From positions 1-39,678 of the IMG/VR virus record IMGVR_UViG_3300009285_011135: a DNA stretch of 39,678 nt; one strand, written 5' to 3'. The translations under genes were made by a program, and so were the position numbers. Source of the stretch: a virus. Within the stretch, counting starts at the first letter, position 1, and each line of letters starts with the position of its first letter. Below are positions 30,896 to 38,933 of the stretch, piece after piece. Below the pieces are notes generated by a model. That model was not told the DNA's origin, ran no database searches, and was given only the letters and a program-made list of their open reading frames with translations.

Positions 30896-31075
30896 CTAGC
30901 CAGGTTGTACGTTCGGCGCTTTTTCGATCTCTCGTAACAGTGCGAGCGTTCGTTCCGCCTCCTGTGCGGCACCATCGAAGGCGTTGCTGAGGGCCAGATG
31001 GTAGTTCTGTTTGGCTCTGTAATCGTCTCGCCGCTTTTGGGTCGCGGCAATGAGTTCGGTTATGGTCATTGGCAT
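30896..31075 (-). CDS. Small helical protein upstream of capsid
   Basis: A 59-residue protein from the ATG at 31073-31075, with GGAG about six bases upstream; the frame opens further up through the octamer-repeat hairpin but that part is not conserved-looking. MPMTITELIAATQKRRDDYR is followed by a helical segment with NYHLALSNAFDGAAQEAERT and LLREIEKAPN. It has the size of small head-associated or scaffolding-like proteins next to capsid genes. Unknown function. Confidence 0.55.
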   Translation of the reverse strand: MPMTITELIAATQKRRDDYRAKQNYHLALSNAFDGAAQEAERTLALLREIEKAPNVQPG

Positions 31076-31113
31076 CAGGGGCTCCATCATGAAAAAACGG
31101 GTCTTGAAAAAAT

Positions 31114-31148
31114 GGTCAGACCGGTCGGACGAGTCCGACCGGTCTGAC
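31114..31148 (-). terminator. Strong intrinsic terminator formed by octamer repeats
   Basis: GTCAGACCGGTCGGAC (31115-31130) and GTCCGACCGGTCTGAC (31133-31148) form a perfect 16-bp stem with a two-base spacer. On the minus strand the stem is followed after two bases by TTTTTT, then a second run of T six bases long further on. This is the strongest terminator-like element in the window, sitting between the decoration and capsid genes. Confidence 0.75.
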
Positions 31149-31159
31149 GACAATCAGGT

Positions 31160-32803
31160 CTAGGCCGCGTCGACGAGGCCGAGGGCGGCCAGGGCGCCGG
31201 CCACGTCGGTAGCCGCCGCCCAGTTGTTGTAGTTCGCCTTGGCCAGTCGGGCGGTGGGCGTGGCGCCGAAAAATGCGAGCTTCTCGGCGGCAGTCGGGCA
31301 GATCGTAATCTGCGGGATGGTGGCGTGGCTCTCGATTTTCACCATCTCCAGATAGGCCGTGCCGTCGATGTCATAGGCCTGGAGAGAGAGTTTGTCCGCG
31401 GCAGCCGTTCCGCATTTCAGCACGATATCGCCGGTACCGGCAGTGAGATTCAGATCGCCGGTCCCCTTTGTAGCGACATTGAGCCCGACGTTCGTCTCGC
31501 CGGATGCGGTGATGCTCGGATTGTTTCCGGTGGCTGCGCTGGCGATGGTGATCTCGTTCACAGAGGTGGCGATGGAATCCAAAATAAGGATTTCTTCGCC
31601 TTCGGAGTTCTGGAACGTGATCCCCGTATCGGCCTCGCCCGTGCACGAGATCGTCGGATTGGCGCCGGTCGCGGCATTCGTAATAGTGATCTCGTTCACC
31701 GCGCTTGCCACTGAGGCCAGGATGAGGAGTTGCTCCGCCTGGTCGTTGTGGAACTCGATACCGTTATCGGCCTCGCCCGTGACGGAGATGACGGGCTTGT
31801 TGCCCGTCGCTGCGTTGGCCACGGTGATCTCGTTCACGGCCGAGCCGGTGGCTGTGAACTTGACGAGCTCGTTTGCGTTCTGGTCGAGCAACGGCTGAGT
31901 GGCGACGAGTTTGACTCCACCACTGGTGGCCTGGCCGAGGAGAACCTGGCCAGTGCCCTTGCCTGCGAGAGTGATGGGGACGTTCGTCTCGCCCGTCGCG
32001 GCAACCGATGGACCATTGCCTGTCGCGGCATTCGTGATCGTGACCTCGTTCACGGCGGTCGGAGTGCAGGCCAGAATGAGGAGCTGCTCGGCCTGGTCGT
32101 TGTGGAACTCGATACCGTTATCGGCCTCGCCCGTCGCTGCGATGATCGGCTTGTTGCCGGTCGCTGCGTTGGAGACGGTGAGTTCGTTCACCGCGCTAGC
32201 AACTCGGGCCGTTTTCAGCAACTCGAGTCCGCCTCCGTCCTGGAGCGTGATGATGCCCGAGCCCTTCCCCTTGAGGGTCAACCCGACGTTCGTATCATCG
32301 CCACTCGCCACGATGGTGGGCGCTGCCCCTGTGACCGAATTGGTCACGGTAACCTCGTTGACGGCTGACGCGGTTGCGGTGATGCGGATGGACTCGTTGC
32401 CGTTCGCGTCATTGATCGCTGTAGTGATGATCGGCGTAGTCAACGCGGCATCCACGTCGATGATGACCTGGATGATGCTGCCGGACCCGGAGGCTGCCTC
32501 CAGGGCCTTGCCCACCTTGACGACGCCAGTCGCTGCGACTTTTCCGTCGGCCGCGGCAAAAATGTCCGCCTCGGTGGTGATGGCCCCGGCGGCCTCGATC
32601 TCGTGTGTGCCGGGCTTGTTCAGCAGCACGCCTGACAACGCGTCGCCGCTCGCTTCGGCGGTATCACTGACTGCGAGAGGGATTTCGCCCGCGTCGCAGT
32701 AGACCCAGGCGCCGCTGCCGTTGAGCCGAATGAGGCGGTACTGGGAGATGGCCTCCGCAGTCAGCTTGGTCAGATACGGGGAATCCTGATGTTCTCCGGC
32801 CAT
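31160..32803 (-). CDS. Capsid decoration protein with six beta-repeats
   Basis: A 547-residue protein with GGAG six bases before the ATG. Residues 1-125 (SQYRLIRLNGSGAWVYCDAG, ALSGVLLNKPGTHEIEAAGA, KVGKALEAASGSGSIIQVII) look like a DUF2190-type capsid decoration domain. Residues about 130-460 are six repeats of the pattern SAVNEVTITNAATGNxP, then TGEADNGIEFHNDQAEQLLIL or the longer TNVGLTLKGKGSGxI variant, a module common in phage fibres. Two repeats share a 44-bp perfect DNA match (31737-31780 and 32091-32134). A C-terminal module (AEKLAFFGATPTARLAKANY) follows. It may project outward as a capsid fibre. Confidence 0.75.
   Translation of the reverse strand: MAGEHQDSPYLTKLTAEAISQYRLIRLNGSGAWVYCDAGEIPLAVSDTAEASGDALSGVLLNKPGTHEIEAAGAITTEADIFAAADGKVAATGVVKVGKALEAASGSGSIIQVIIDVDAALTTPIITTAINDANGNESIRITATASAVNEVTVTNSVTGAAPTIVASGDDTNVGLTLKGKGSGIITLQDGGGLELLKTARVASAVNELTVSNAATGNKPIIAATGEADNGIEFHNDQAEQLLILACTPTAVNEVTITNAATGNGPSVAATGETNVPITLAGKGTGQVLLGQATSGGVKLVATQPLLDQNANELVKFTATGSAVNEITVANAATGNKPVISVTGEADNGIEFHNDQAEQLLILASVASAVNEITITNAATGANPTISCTGEADTGITFQNSEGEEILILDSIATSVNEITIASAATGNNPSITASGETNVGLNVATKGTGDLNLTAGTGDIVLKCGTAAADKLSLQAYDIDGTAYLEMVKIESHATIPQITICPTAAEKLAFFGATPTARLAKANYNNWAAATDVAGALAALGLVDAA
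31737..32134. repeat. Direct repeat in the decoration gene
   Basis: 44 identical bases at 31737-31780 and 32091-32134, 354 bases (118 codons) apart, covering the NGIEFHNDQA segment. Recent duplication or gene conversion is likely. Confidence 0.85.
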
Positions 32804-32866
32804 GTTTGTCTCCGTGTAATGATGGTTCTGATGATTCGCGAATAATGAGGACTTCAGACACTCGGC

Positions 32867-33403
32867 CTAACGCCGGCCGGATTTGAACCTGAGATAGGCG
32901 GCCTGCACCGCGGGAAATTGTCCGGCAATCGTACGCCGCGGGTTAGGGTCCCCGGCGCCCCGCAGTTCATCGACTTTCGCGAGGTACTCGCCCTCGGGGT
33001 CTCCTCCGGGGCCGTCGGTCTCAATCACGGCCAGGGGCTTCGCTCCGGTGGTGCCGACGAGTTTCTGGAGTTCCGCTTTTTCTGCGGCCGCGGCCTGCAA
33101 CTGCTGCCGGAGCGTTTCGATCATGATTCGGCTCTGGCTGATCTCGGCGGCGAGGACCGCGTAGTGTGCGGAGCGGGCCTGCTCCGGCGTGTGCCCCGCT
33201 TTCCATTCGGCCCTGGCAAAATCCGGATGGTCCGGGAAAGCGGACTCCAACGCCTCGAGTGCCTCTGCCGGATTCGCCGCAGGTGGTTGGGGACTTTGCT
33301 CCGGCGACTTTTCGCCGAGCCCGAGGAACTTCTGAACTTTCTGCCAAGCGGACAATTCGTCCCCAGTGGGCAGATCTGGAGTCGCGGTCTGTTTTTCAGA
33401 CAT
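32867..33403 (-). CDS. Internal in-frame scaffold product
   Basis: Begins at an ATG at 33401-33403 (residue 295 of the protease-scaffold protein), with GAGGAGGT at 33411-33418 and a seven-base spacer. The predicted product, MSEKQTATPDLPTGDELSAW onward, is 178 residues and includes the whole helical scaffold-like part. Nested scaffold genes of this type are known in lambda-like phages. Expression is inferred from the ribosome-binding site only. Confidence 0.6.
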   Translation of the reverse strand: MSEKQTATPDLPTGDELSAWQKVQKFLGLGEKSPEQSPQPPAANPAEALEALESAFPDHPDFARAEWKAGHTPEQARSAHYAVLAAEISQSRIMIETLRQQLQAAAAEKAELQKLVGTTGAKPLAVIETDGPGGDPEGEYLAKVDELRGAGDPNPRRTIAGQFPAVQAAYLRFKSGRR

Positions 33404-34285
33404 CGCTGTGACCTCCTCAGTGTGGATGGTGACCTGCCGTGCGGAACCGGCAGAAATGGATTGCGGAACGGATTCAAGCGACATCAAAGCCGCGATAATC
33501 GAGGCGAGCTGCTCGGCATACTGGGGCCTGGACGAGCCGTAGCGCTCGAGGAATGCGATCCAGTTCGTGACCTCGTATCCAGTGGCCAGCAATTCATCGA
33601 GAGTGCTCGTCGCATCCGCGGCGAGCTGCGCATCTCCGGAGAGCATCCCGCGGGTCGCCGCCCCTTTGTCGACGACATCGATTTCGCTGACCGCCTTGGG
33701 CCGCGACAGGCCACGTAACGGCTTCTCATCGGGAGCGGTGGCCGGCCGGCCGTCATGGTCCATTAGAAAAATTATGTCGTGCCGCATGACTATCGAATTC
33801 ATCACGCTCGCCGGGTCGGACTCGATCCGGGATAACAGATAATCGGCTACGTCGCCCTTGCCGGGGATATCGTGGGCCGTGGGATCTAAATGAAGATCGC
33901 CGCGGATTTGCAGCCATCGTTCCAGTTTTGCCGAATGTTGGGAGGCCGCGCGCTGTTCTGCACTCGGGCTGAATTCCTCGAGGGTAAAATCTCGGTACCT
34001 GCCCAGGAAATTCGCGGGGTCCCCGTTGGATGAAAGTCCGGGATGGCCCAACCGTGACTTGAGGCCCTGCACGTTTGCGGCCATTAGTTTGTGCAGCGTG
34101 GAAAGGGCGTCGGCATCAAATTCGAAGTCGTGGCCGGTGACATTGCCCTGCTGGGCAATGACGGCTCCATGGATGATCTCGCGCTTCCGGTCCACCCCCA
34201 CGTCGCGGGCGCCCGCGGCCGGCGGGGTCCGCAGCCACGCGGTCTCCGGATGCGCGGCGCTCGGCCTGAAAAGATGAGTGGTCAC
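32867..34285 (-). CDS. Prohead protease-scaffold fusion
   Basis: A 472-residue protein; the GTG start overlaps the portal stop (GTGA). Residues 30-200 show a prohead-protease-like pattern: REIIHGAVIAQQGNVTGHDF, LSTLHKLMAANVQGLKSRLG, HPGLSSNGDPANFLGRYRDF, LERWLQIRGDLHLDPTA and VSEIDVVDKGAATRGML. The C-terminal third (from about residue 295) is a helical, charged scaffold: WQKVQKFLGLGEK, EALEALESAFPDHPDFARAE, MIETLRQQLQAAAAEKAELQ. An internal in-frame ATG with GAGGAGGT upstream would make the scaffold alone, as with lambda C/Nu3. Catalytic residues could not be fixed with certainty. Confidence 0.75.
   Translation of the reverse strand: MTTHLFRPSAAHPETAWLRTPPAAGARDVGVDRKREIIHGAVIAQQGNVTGHDFEFDADALSTLHKLMAANVQGLKSRLGHPGLSSNGDPANFLGRYRDFTLEEFSPSAEQRAASQHSAKLERWLQIRGDLHLDPTAHDIPGKGDVADYLLSRIESDPASVMNSIVMRHDIIFLMDHDGRPATAPDEKPLRGLSRPKAVSEIDVVDKGAATRGMLSGDAQLAADATSTLDELLATGYEVTNWIAFLERYGSSRPQYAEQLASIIAALMSLESVPQSISAGSARQVTIHTEEVTAMSEKQTATPDLPTGDELSAWQKVQKFLGLGEKSPEQSPQPPAANPAEALEALESAFPDHPDFARAEWKAGHTPEQARSAHYAVLAAEISQSRIMIETLRQQLQAAAAEKAELQKLVGTTGAKPLAVIETDGPGGDPEGEYLAKVDELRGAGDPNPRRTIAGQFPAVQAAYLRFKSGRR
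33411..33418 (-). promoter_or_regulatory. Strong internal ribosome-binding site
   Basis: GAGGAGGT on the coding strand, seven bases before the in-frame ATG at 33401-33403. It marks a nested scaffold start inside the protease gene. Confidence 0.65.
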
Positions 34286-35871
34286 CGTTCAGTTCCTCCA
34301 GTGGGTGCGGTCTCTATCGTGCCCGAGTAATTGACGCGTGCGCCGCGCGGATTGAGGATGTCGCGCCAGGAAACCGGGGGCTGAAGCGCCGGGTAGCGGG
34401 CATTGATCGCTCCCGCCTTCGCTTGAGCGGACCCAATCAATAGACTGTTATCGTCGCAGGTCTCGCTGACCACCTCGTCCCATATCTGCTGGGTTTCGGC
34501 ATGGATGTCGCGCGGGGACTTCAGGTGATTGTCCTGTACGATCGTGGCCGCATTGGCATCGTCCACCGGCTGAACGTAGGGCCATCGGGAGGGGCTGATT
34601 TTGTGGGAGTAGTACGGTGAGTTGAGGCCCGCGGCCGCCATCGCTCTCGCCACCCGACCGAACCGCGACAGGAATTGGAACATCTTCCAGACGTAGAGGG
34701 GGCGCCAGAATTGGGTGATGGACTCCTCCTGCAGGATGCGCCAGGCATCGCGGGCCGCGTCCAGCGCCCCGCGCCATCCGGAGAAATTGGTTTTGCTGGC
34801 ATCCATCATCAGGATAATCCACGGCATGTCCTGCGACGCGCCGAGTTGCATGACAAGCTGCTCGTAGTACTGCATGAACTCCGGATTGGGGATCGGCGGC
34901 GCGTGTGCCTTATACCGGACGCCCTCCGGTAGCTCGACCGTCGAGCCGTGCTTCGGCAGATAATTCGTCTGGTGCGTGTCGTATTCGTCGGTATCGCCCG
35001 GCACGTTCTCCGAGCCGAGGGAGATTTTTGGACCCGGAGCACTGCTCTCTCGCTCGACAAATCCTTCCCGACTCGCCGAGAGCTGGGCCTTCAGGATCAT
35101 GGCGAAATCCAAATCATCGACCATACCCAGTTTCACCATGACGGGGGCAAGCCACGGGATGCCACGATTAGCGGAGAACCGCTCGAGGTTGGCGAGTTGG
35201 AGGACGACCTGGAGTCCGTTCCCCGCATCGATGGGGTACCGGATGGCGGGGTTCTTAGTGGACTCGGCCGCGGCCACGGGGTTCTCGGCGCAGAGCCAGT
35301 AGGCGACCGGGGCGCCCCGGATCAACTCGACGCCGTTGACGATGTTCGCGGTTTGGGCGCGATTCTTTTTCGGGCTGATGCACCGGTCGGCCTCGATCAT
35401 TTGAACCCGGCCTTCGGACGTGAGGATAGGGATCGTGTCGCCGTCTCTGGCCTCGCCGAACAGGCCGAGCCGCGCCAGTTGGGTGATGTTGCGGCGGCGC
35501 TGGTGATCGCACTCCCGCGGGTTTTGCGCCCACTCCTGCCACGCGAGATTCATTTCCGTGTTCAGGCCCTGGTCGGGTGTGGTCGGCGTAATGACGTACT
35601 CATGACGGACGACGTTGCGGGCGAGGCGACGAAACAGCATCGCGGCGAGGAGGTCATTATCGAACATGTGCCGGCTGCGCTCCCGCATCCGCCACAGGGG
35701 CATGGCCGTTAGATGCGAGTCCCCGGACCCACCGAGACCTCGCCGCTCGCGCATGAAACGATTGGTGGCGTCGCCAGCGTCATAGTGGAGGTGGGCCCGC
35801 GCGGCCTCCCGCTGGCCCTCCCATACGGTGGCCCAATCAGGCGGCGGATTGCCATTGTGCGTTGCAGTCAT
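34282..35871 (-). CDS. Portal protein (lambda B-like)
   Basis: A 529-residue protein, starting at an ATG that overlaps the stop of the preceding gene. Portal layout: SRHMFDNDLLAAMLFRRLAR, RHEYVITPTTPD, NRAQTANIVNGVELIRGAPV with AYWLCAEN, and RFSANRGIPWLAPVMVKLGM then DDLDFAMILKAQLSASREGF. Later HGSTVELPEGVRYKAHAPPI and PNPEFMQYYEQLVMQLGASQ then DMPWIILMMDASKTNFSGWR are the canonical lambda-type blocks, followed by QFWRPLYVWKMFQFL. It forms the dodecameric DNA entry port. Next to the protease-scaffold gene, as in lambda. Confidence 0.88.
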   Translation of the reverse strand: MTATHNGNPPPDWATVWEGQREAARAHLHYDAGDATNRFMRERRGLGGSGDSHLTAMPLWRMRERSRHMFDNDLLAAMLFRRLARNVVRHEYVITPTTPDQGLNTEMNLAWQEWAQNPRECDHQRRRNITQLARLGLFGEARDGDTIPILTSEGRVQMIEADRCISPKKNRAQTANIVNGVELIRGAPVAYWLCAENPVAAAESTKNPAIRYPIDAGNGLQVVLQLANLERFSANRGIPWLAPVMVKLGMVDDLDFAMILKAQLSASREGFVERESSAPGPKISLGSENVPGDTDEYDTHQTNYLPKHGSTVELPEGVRYKAHAPPIPNPEFMQYYEQLVMQLGASQDMPWIILMMDASKTNFSGWRGALDAARDAWRILQEESITQFWRPLYVWKMFQFLSRFGRVARAMAAAGLNSPYYSHKISPSRWPYVQPVDDANAATIVQDNHLKSPRDIHAETQQIWDEVVSETCDDNSLLIGSAQAKAGAINARYPALQPPVSWRDILNPRGARVNYSGTIETAPTGGTER

Positions 35872-36170
35872 ACGGGGCCTGTCCGGGTAAATCGGAGGTC
35901 GGGAACGAGGGTGCGGACGGATGCCTGGGTCTGTGCTGAGTCATTGAGCGCGAGCCATCTCTCGACCCGTGCCATTTCGTTTTCGATTTGAGCGACTTCC
36001 ATGGATAGGGAGGCGCCGCCTTTGCTCGACTGCGCGGGCAGGAGCACTTTCAGCGCCCGACAGGCGGTCCGGAATGCCCGCGCTGATGCGATGTCGCCAG
36101 CGCCGTCGGACCAGTCAGAGTTCTCGAGGTATGCGGTTCGAGCGGCCGCGAGGGTCGAGTAGGTGGCCAT
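35868..36170 (-). CDS. Head-tail connector-like small protein
   Basis: A 100-residue protein whose stop overlaps the portal start. YSTLAAARTAYLENSDWSDG, ASARAFRTACRALKVLLPAQ, LSMEVAQIENEMARVERWLA. An N-terminal helix and a coiled-coil-like helix pair fit a gpW-like or portal-associated protein, small and upstream of the portal as in lambda W. Position and size only; no family proven. Confidence 0.55.
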   Translation of the reverse strand: MATYSTLAAARTAYLENSDWSDGAGDIASARAFRTACRALKVLLPAQSSKGGASLSMEVAQIENEMARVERWLALNDSAQTQASVRTLVPDLRFTRTGPV

Positions 36171-36431
36171 TGCGGGATCAATCTAAGCATCGTGGCCCGC
36201 GTCCACGCAACCAAAACCGGCGATGGGAGATTAGATCACAGCGATCACTGCGATCAGTGCGGACATCAAAGCGCTTAACGATTTTGACGATTTTCGCTTT
36301 TTTCGTGCTCAGCCAGGTCGCGGAGAGGCTGCAGTTGTCACGCTCAGCGGTCCTCCGCCTCGCGTTCCTGTCCTACGCCCAGGGCCACAGAGATGCCAGC
36401 CCGAGAAATAATTGGGAGCGGGGGCGTCCCC
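36171..36431. other. Gene-free gap with 9-bp repeats
   Basis: About 260 bases between the connector-like and small unknown genes. It holds three units of ATCACAGCG/ATCACTGCG/ATCAGTGCG type (about 36234-36260) including CACTG-CGAT-CAGTG, and two ACGATTTT units. A plus-strand frame with SQVAERLQLSRSAVLRLAFL looks like a ribbon-helix-helix segment but has no good start, so it is not called a gene. Confidence 0.4.
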
Positions 36432-36782
36432 TCAGCCACCCAACTCCACCTGGTCGATGATCCACATCATCACGTGCTGTAGTGTCCGCACGAGCATCTG
36501 GTCTGCCTCAGTGCGGCCCCGGTGACATTGCACGTGCTCGCCCCGCTCCTGGAGGGCATCGAGGATCGCATGTAGTTTCCGCCGTCGCTCGTGGTGCAAC
36601 GGGACATCGATCCGCCGCACAGTCGGCAGTGGCGTATCTGCGGCCAACGGCGGGAACGGCAGCCGCAACGTCCCATTCCGAGTGTTCCCCGGCGGTGGCT
36701 GCGGCGCCCGCCTCAGATTCTCCAATTCCGCCAGTGCCTCATCGCGCTGGCGCTGTAACTCTTCATAGCTCGGTCGTCCCAT
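36432..36782 (-). CDS. Small unknown protein between terminase and connector
   Basis: A 116-residue protein from the ATG at 36780-36782 (AAGGAG eight bases upstream); an upstream GTG in the same frame is less likely. MGRPSYEELQRQRDEALAEL gives a short helix, then a Pro-rich stretch (RRAPQPPPGNTRNGTLRLPF) and LHHERRRKLHAILDALQERG with an end MLVRTLQHVMMWIIDQVELG. Not recognised; possibly a head-completion or terminase-associated protein. Confidence 0.5.
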   Translation of the reverse strand: MGRPSYEELQRQRDEALAELENLRRAPQPPPGNTRNGTLRLPFPPLAADTPLPTVRRIDVPLHHERRRKLHAILDALQERGEHVQCHRGRTEADQMLVRTLQHVMMWIIDQVELGG

Positions 36783-36794
36783 TGGATTCACTCC

Positions 36795-38933
36795 TTATCG
36801 ATCTGTGACGAGAAATGGTCTGCCGTCAGGCGTCGTCAGACCGTGATAATCGCGTTTCAATCCCCGTCGCCGGCGTCCCTCAGCCGTCATGGCCTCCACG
36901 GTTTTTTCAAGCGTCAGATGATAGGCCACCTTCCGAAAATACGCGTAGGCCAGGGCGTAGTACTCGCAGTCCCAAAGATGATTCTTTGCCGGCATCGTCT
37001 TCGGGACCCAACGCCACTCGGCATCGACTTGGATGCAGTGCTCCGATGTCATCTGGAGGATGTAATCGATCTCCACTCCGCGGTGTAGTCCCCAGTAATT
37101 TTCCGCCTCGACCGGCTGCCGGATGTGCGCATCCAATTGATCCTTCCACTCGTCCGTATTCAGCCGGAGATATTCGATGTCCACCACGTCGTCCCGCCAT
37201 TGGAATTTGAGCCGCGAGAGTCGCCAACTCTCCGGCATGCGTTTCTGTCCACCGTGCCCGCGGACCGGTACGATTCGCGAATCCGAGAGCGAAAATTCAT
37301 AGACCCGGTTCCGCAGCACTCCGCCCAGGCGCTGCTTCTCCGCCAATTCAACGTCTTCCCCCTGTTCCTCCCGGGGGCGGAAAACCTCGCCGCCGCCCGC
37401 GTCGATGACCAGCACGCTCGGCGACATCCCAGGCAACCGATTATCCGAACATGGATACGCCGCAGTCAGGCCCACGGTCCGCAACTCCTCGAACGTTTGC
37501 ACCTGGCCGTAGGCCACGAGTTGCGATTTGTAGGCCGGTCCGAAGGCGCGCACGACGTACCAGAATGAATCTTTTTGAGTATCGGCCGCGGCGACGAGGT
37601 AGGTTGTCCACGGCGGGATGGTGCCCGGCGCCGGCGCGCCCTCGACTTTTTCCTTGAAAACATGCGACGTGATTCGCTTCGAATCCGGCTCATAGATCCA
37701 GCCCAAGAAGCTGGAGTAAAAATTTGACATCGCTCTCGGCCGGCCGATGGCCGAGAGGTAGATCGATGCGAGCTCCGAGAACGTCACCCATGGCGAGTAC
37801 AACGCGGTCACGTGATACCCGATCTGTCGGGTCGCTCGGTCGAGCCCGTTCCATTGGAGGGCTCCGTATCGGTAGGGCGGCGGGTCGTCGATTTCCGCGG
37901 CCAGCGACTTCTGTAGTTCGTATTCTTCGTCGATGTCCGCCTGCGTGATCTCCTCCTCGGGGCCGGCCCAGACCCCGCGGAGATTCATGTCGCGCTTGTG
38001 CTCCTCCGTCAGCCTCGCCGAGCAATGGATGCACTCATACCACGCCAGATCACGATTCTCGATGATGGAGGCCGCCAGCCGATATCCGTGCTGCTCGGTC
38101 ATGTCGTCGGGCCAGCGCACCTGAGACCACTGCATCACCTGATATCGGCCGCAGACGGGACACGGTACGTGCCAGGCGAATCGCACGAGGACCGTCTCCC
38201 ACAGCCGCCACATGCGGCCGTGTCGAGAACGGGGATGGCCGAAGATCGCGATGCTGGCCCGATCCCCGTATGTCCGGGTTCTCAGTTTCGCGAACTCGAC
38301 GATGTCGATTGGTCCCGTGTCGCTCATATCCTCGATCTCGTCGAACCGCATCCGCCTGAACGTCCGGCCGGTCAAAGTCGTGATGTTTGAGGACCAGACC
38401 AAATCGATCTGGCAATCGTACAGTCGGATTCGGCGCCGGGCGAGATTTGCCTTCCGGGTGCCGAGCTTCCGCTGCAGGGCCGGCGTGTTCGACACCATCG
38501 GCCCTATCTCGATTTCCATCGCCTTCTCTGCATTGGCACGCTCGGGCCAGACGTACGCCAGGTTTCCGGGGTCGTTCGCCAAAGCGTACGCGTCCGCCAC
38601 CTGGATGGCCTTCGAGATGCCGACGCGCTGCGCTTTCAGGATCACTACCTCCCGATAACTCTGCACGGAGTCCACGATCGCGCGGCAGAAAGGCGTTCGC
38701 TCGAATTGGTACGGTCCCGGCTCGGCAGACTCCTCCTCGGTCAGCGTGACGTTATCCTCCACCCAGACGGATGCCAGCGCATGTGGCGGGACAGTGAATC
38801 CCGACAGAACCCTGGCGTTTGCGGCGAGCGCGGACGTCAGGATTCGATAACGCGAGCCATCAGTTTTTCGAAGTCGGCGGCCACGTCTTCGGGCACGAGG
38901 ACCTTGCCGTGCTGCATGCGCTCGAGCAGCCAT
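36795..38933 (-). CDS. terL: Large terminase subunit (GpA-like)
   Basis: Open frame of 712 residues. The GpA ATPase is seen as EPGPYQFERTPFCRAIVDSV, a Walker-A-like VILKAQRVGISKA and a Walker-B MRFDEIEDMSD, with TRTYGDRASIAIFGHPRSRH. Two Cys pairs (CPVCGRYQVMQW, CIHC) form a zinc site. The RuvC-like nuclease follows: AAADTQKDSFWYVVRAFGP, VLVIDAGGG and HLWDCEYYALAYAYF supply the three acidic residues. The first 32 residues (Arg-rich) lie inside the small terminase gene and are probably not translated; conservation begins at RYRILTSAL, where a CTG at 38840 overlaps the TerS stop. Cuts and pumps DNA during packaging. Confidence 0.9.
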   Translation of the reverse strand: MAARAHAARQGPRARRRGRRLRKTDGSRYRILTSALAANARVLSGFTVPPHALASVWVEDNVTLTEEESAEPGPYQFERTPFCRAIVDSVQSYREVVILKAQRVGISKAIQVADAYALANDPGNLAYVWPERANAEKAMEIEIGPMVSNTPALQRKLGTRKANLARRRIRLYDCQIDLVWSSNITTLTGRTFRRMRFDEIEDMSDTGPIDIVEFAKLRTRTYGDRASIAIFGHPRSRHGRMWRLWETVLVRFAWHVPCPVCGRYQVMQWSQVRWPDDMTEQHGYRLAASIIENRDLAWYECIHCSARLTEEHKRDMNLRGVWAGPEEEITQADIDEEYELQKSLAAEIDDPPPYRYGALQWNGLDRATRQIGYHVTALYSPWVTFSELASIYLSAIGRPRAMSNFYSSFLGWIYEPDSKRITSHVFKEKVEGAPAPGTIPPWTTYLVAAADTQKDSFWYVVRAFGPAYKSQLVAYGQVQTFEELRTVGLTAAYPCSDNRLPGMSPSVLVIDAGGGEVFRPREEQGEDVELAEKQRLGGVLRNRVYEFSLSDSRIVPVRGHGGQKRMPESWRLSRLKFQWRDDVVDIEYLRLNTDEWKDQLDAHIRQPVEAENYWGLHRGVEIDYILQMTSEHCIQVDAEWRWVPKTMPAKNHLWDCEYYALAYAYFRKVAYHLTLEKTVEAMTAEGRRRRGLKRDYHGLTTPDGRPFLVTDR

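Noticed and set aside
30664-31050. Minus-strand 128-residue frame across the capsid start
   Set aside because: Overlaps the capsid start and the small gene in another frame, Arg/His-rich, no ribosome-binding site.
36308-36460. Plus-strand ribbon-helix-helix-like frame
   Set aside because: The segment SQVAERLQLSRSAVLRLAFL is suggestive, but there is no start codon with a ribosome-binding site, it runs against the late operon and overlaps the end of a minus-strand gene.
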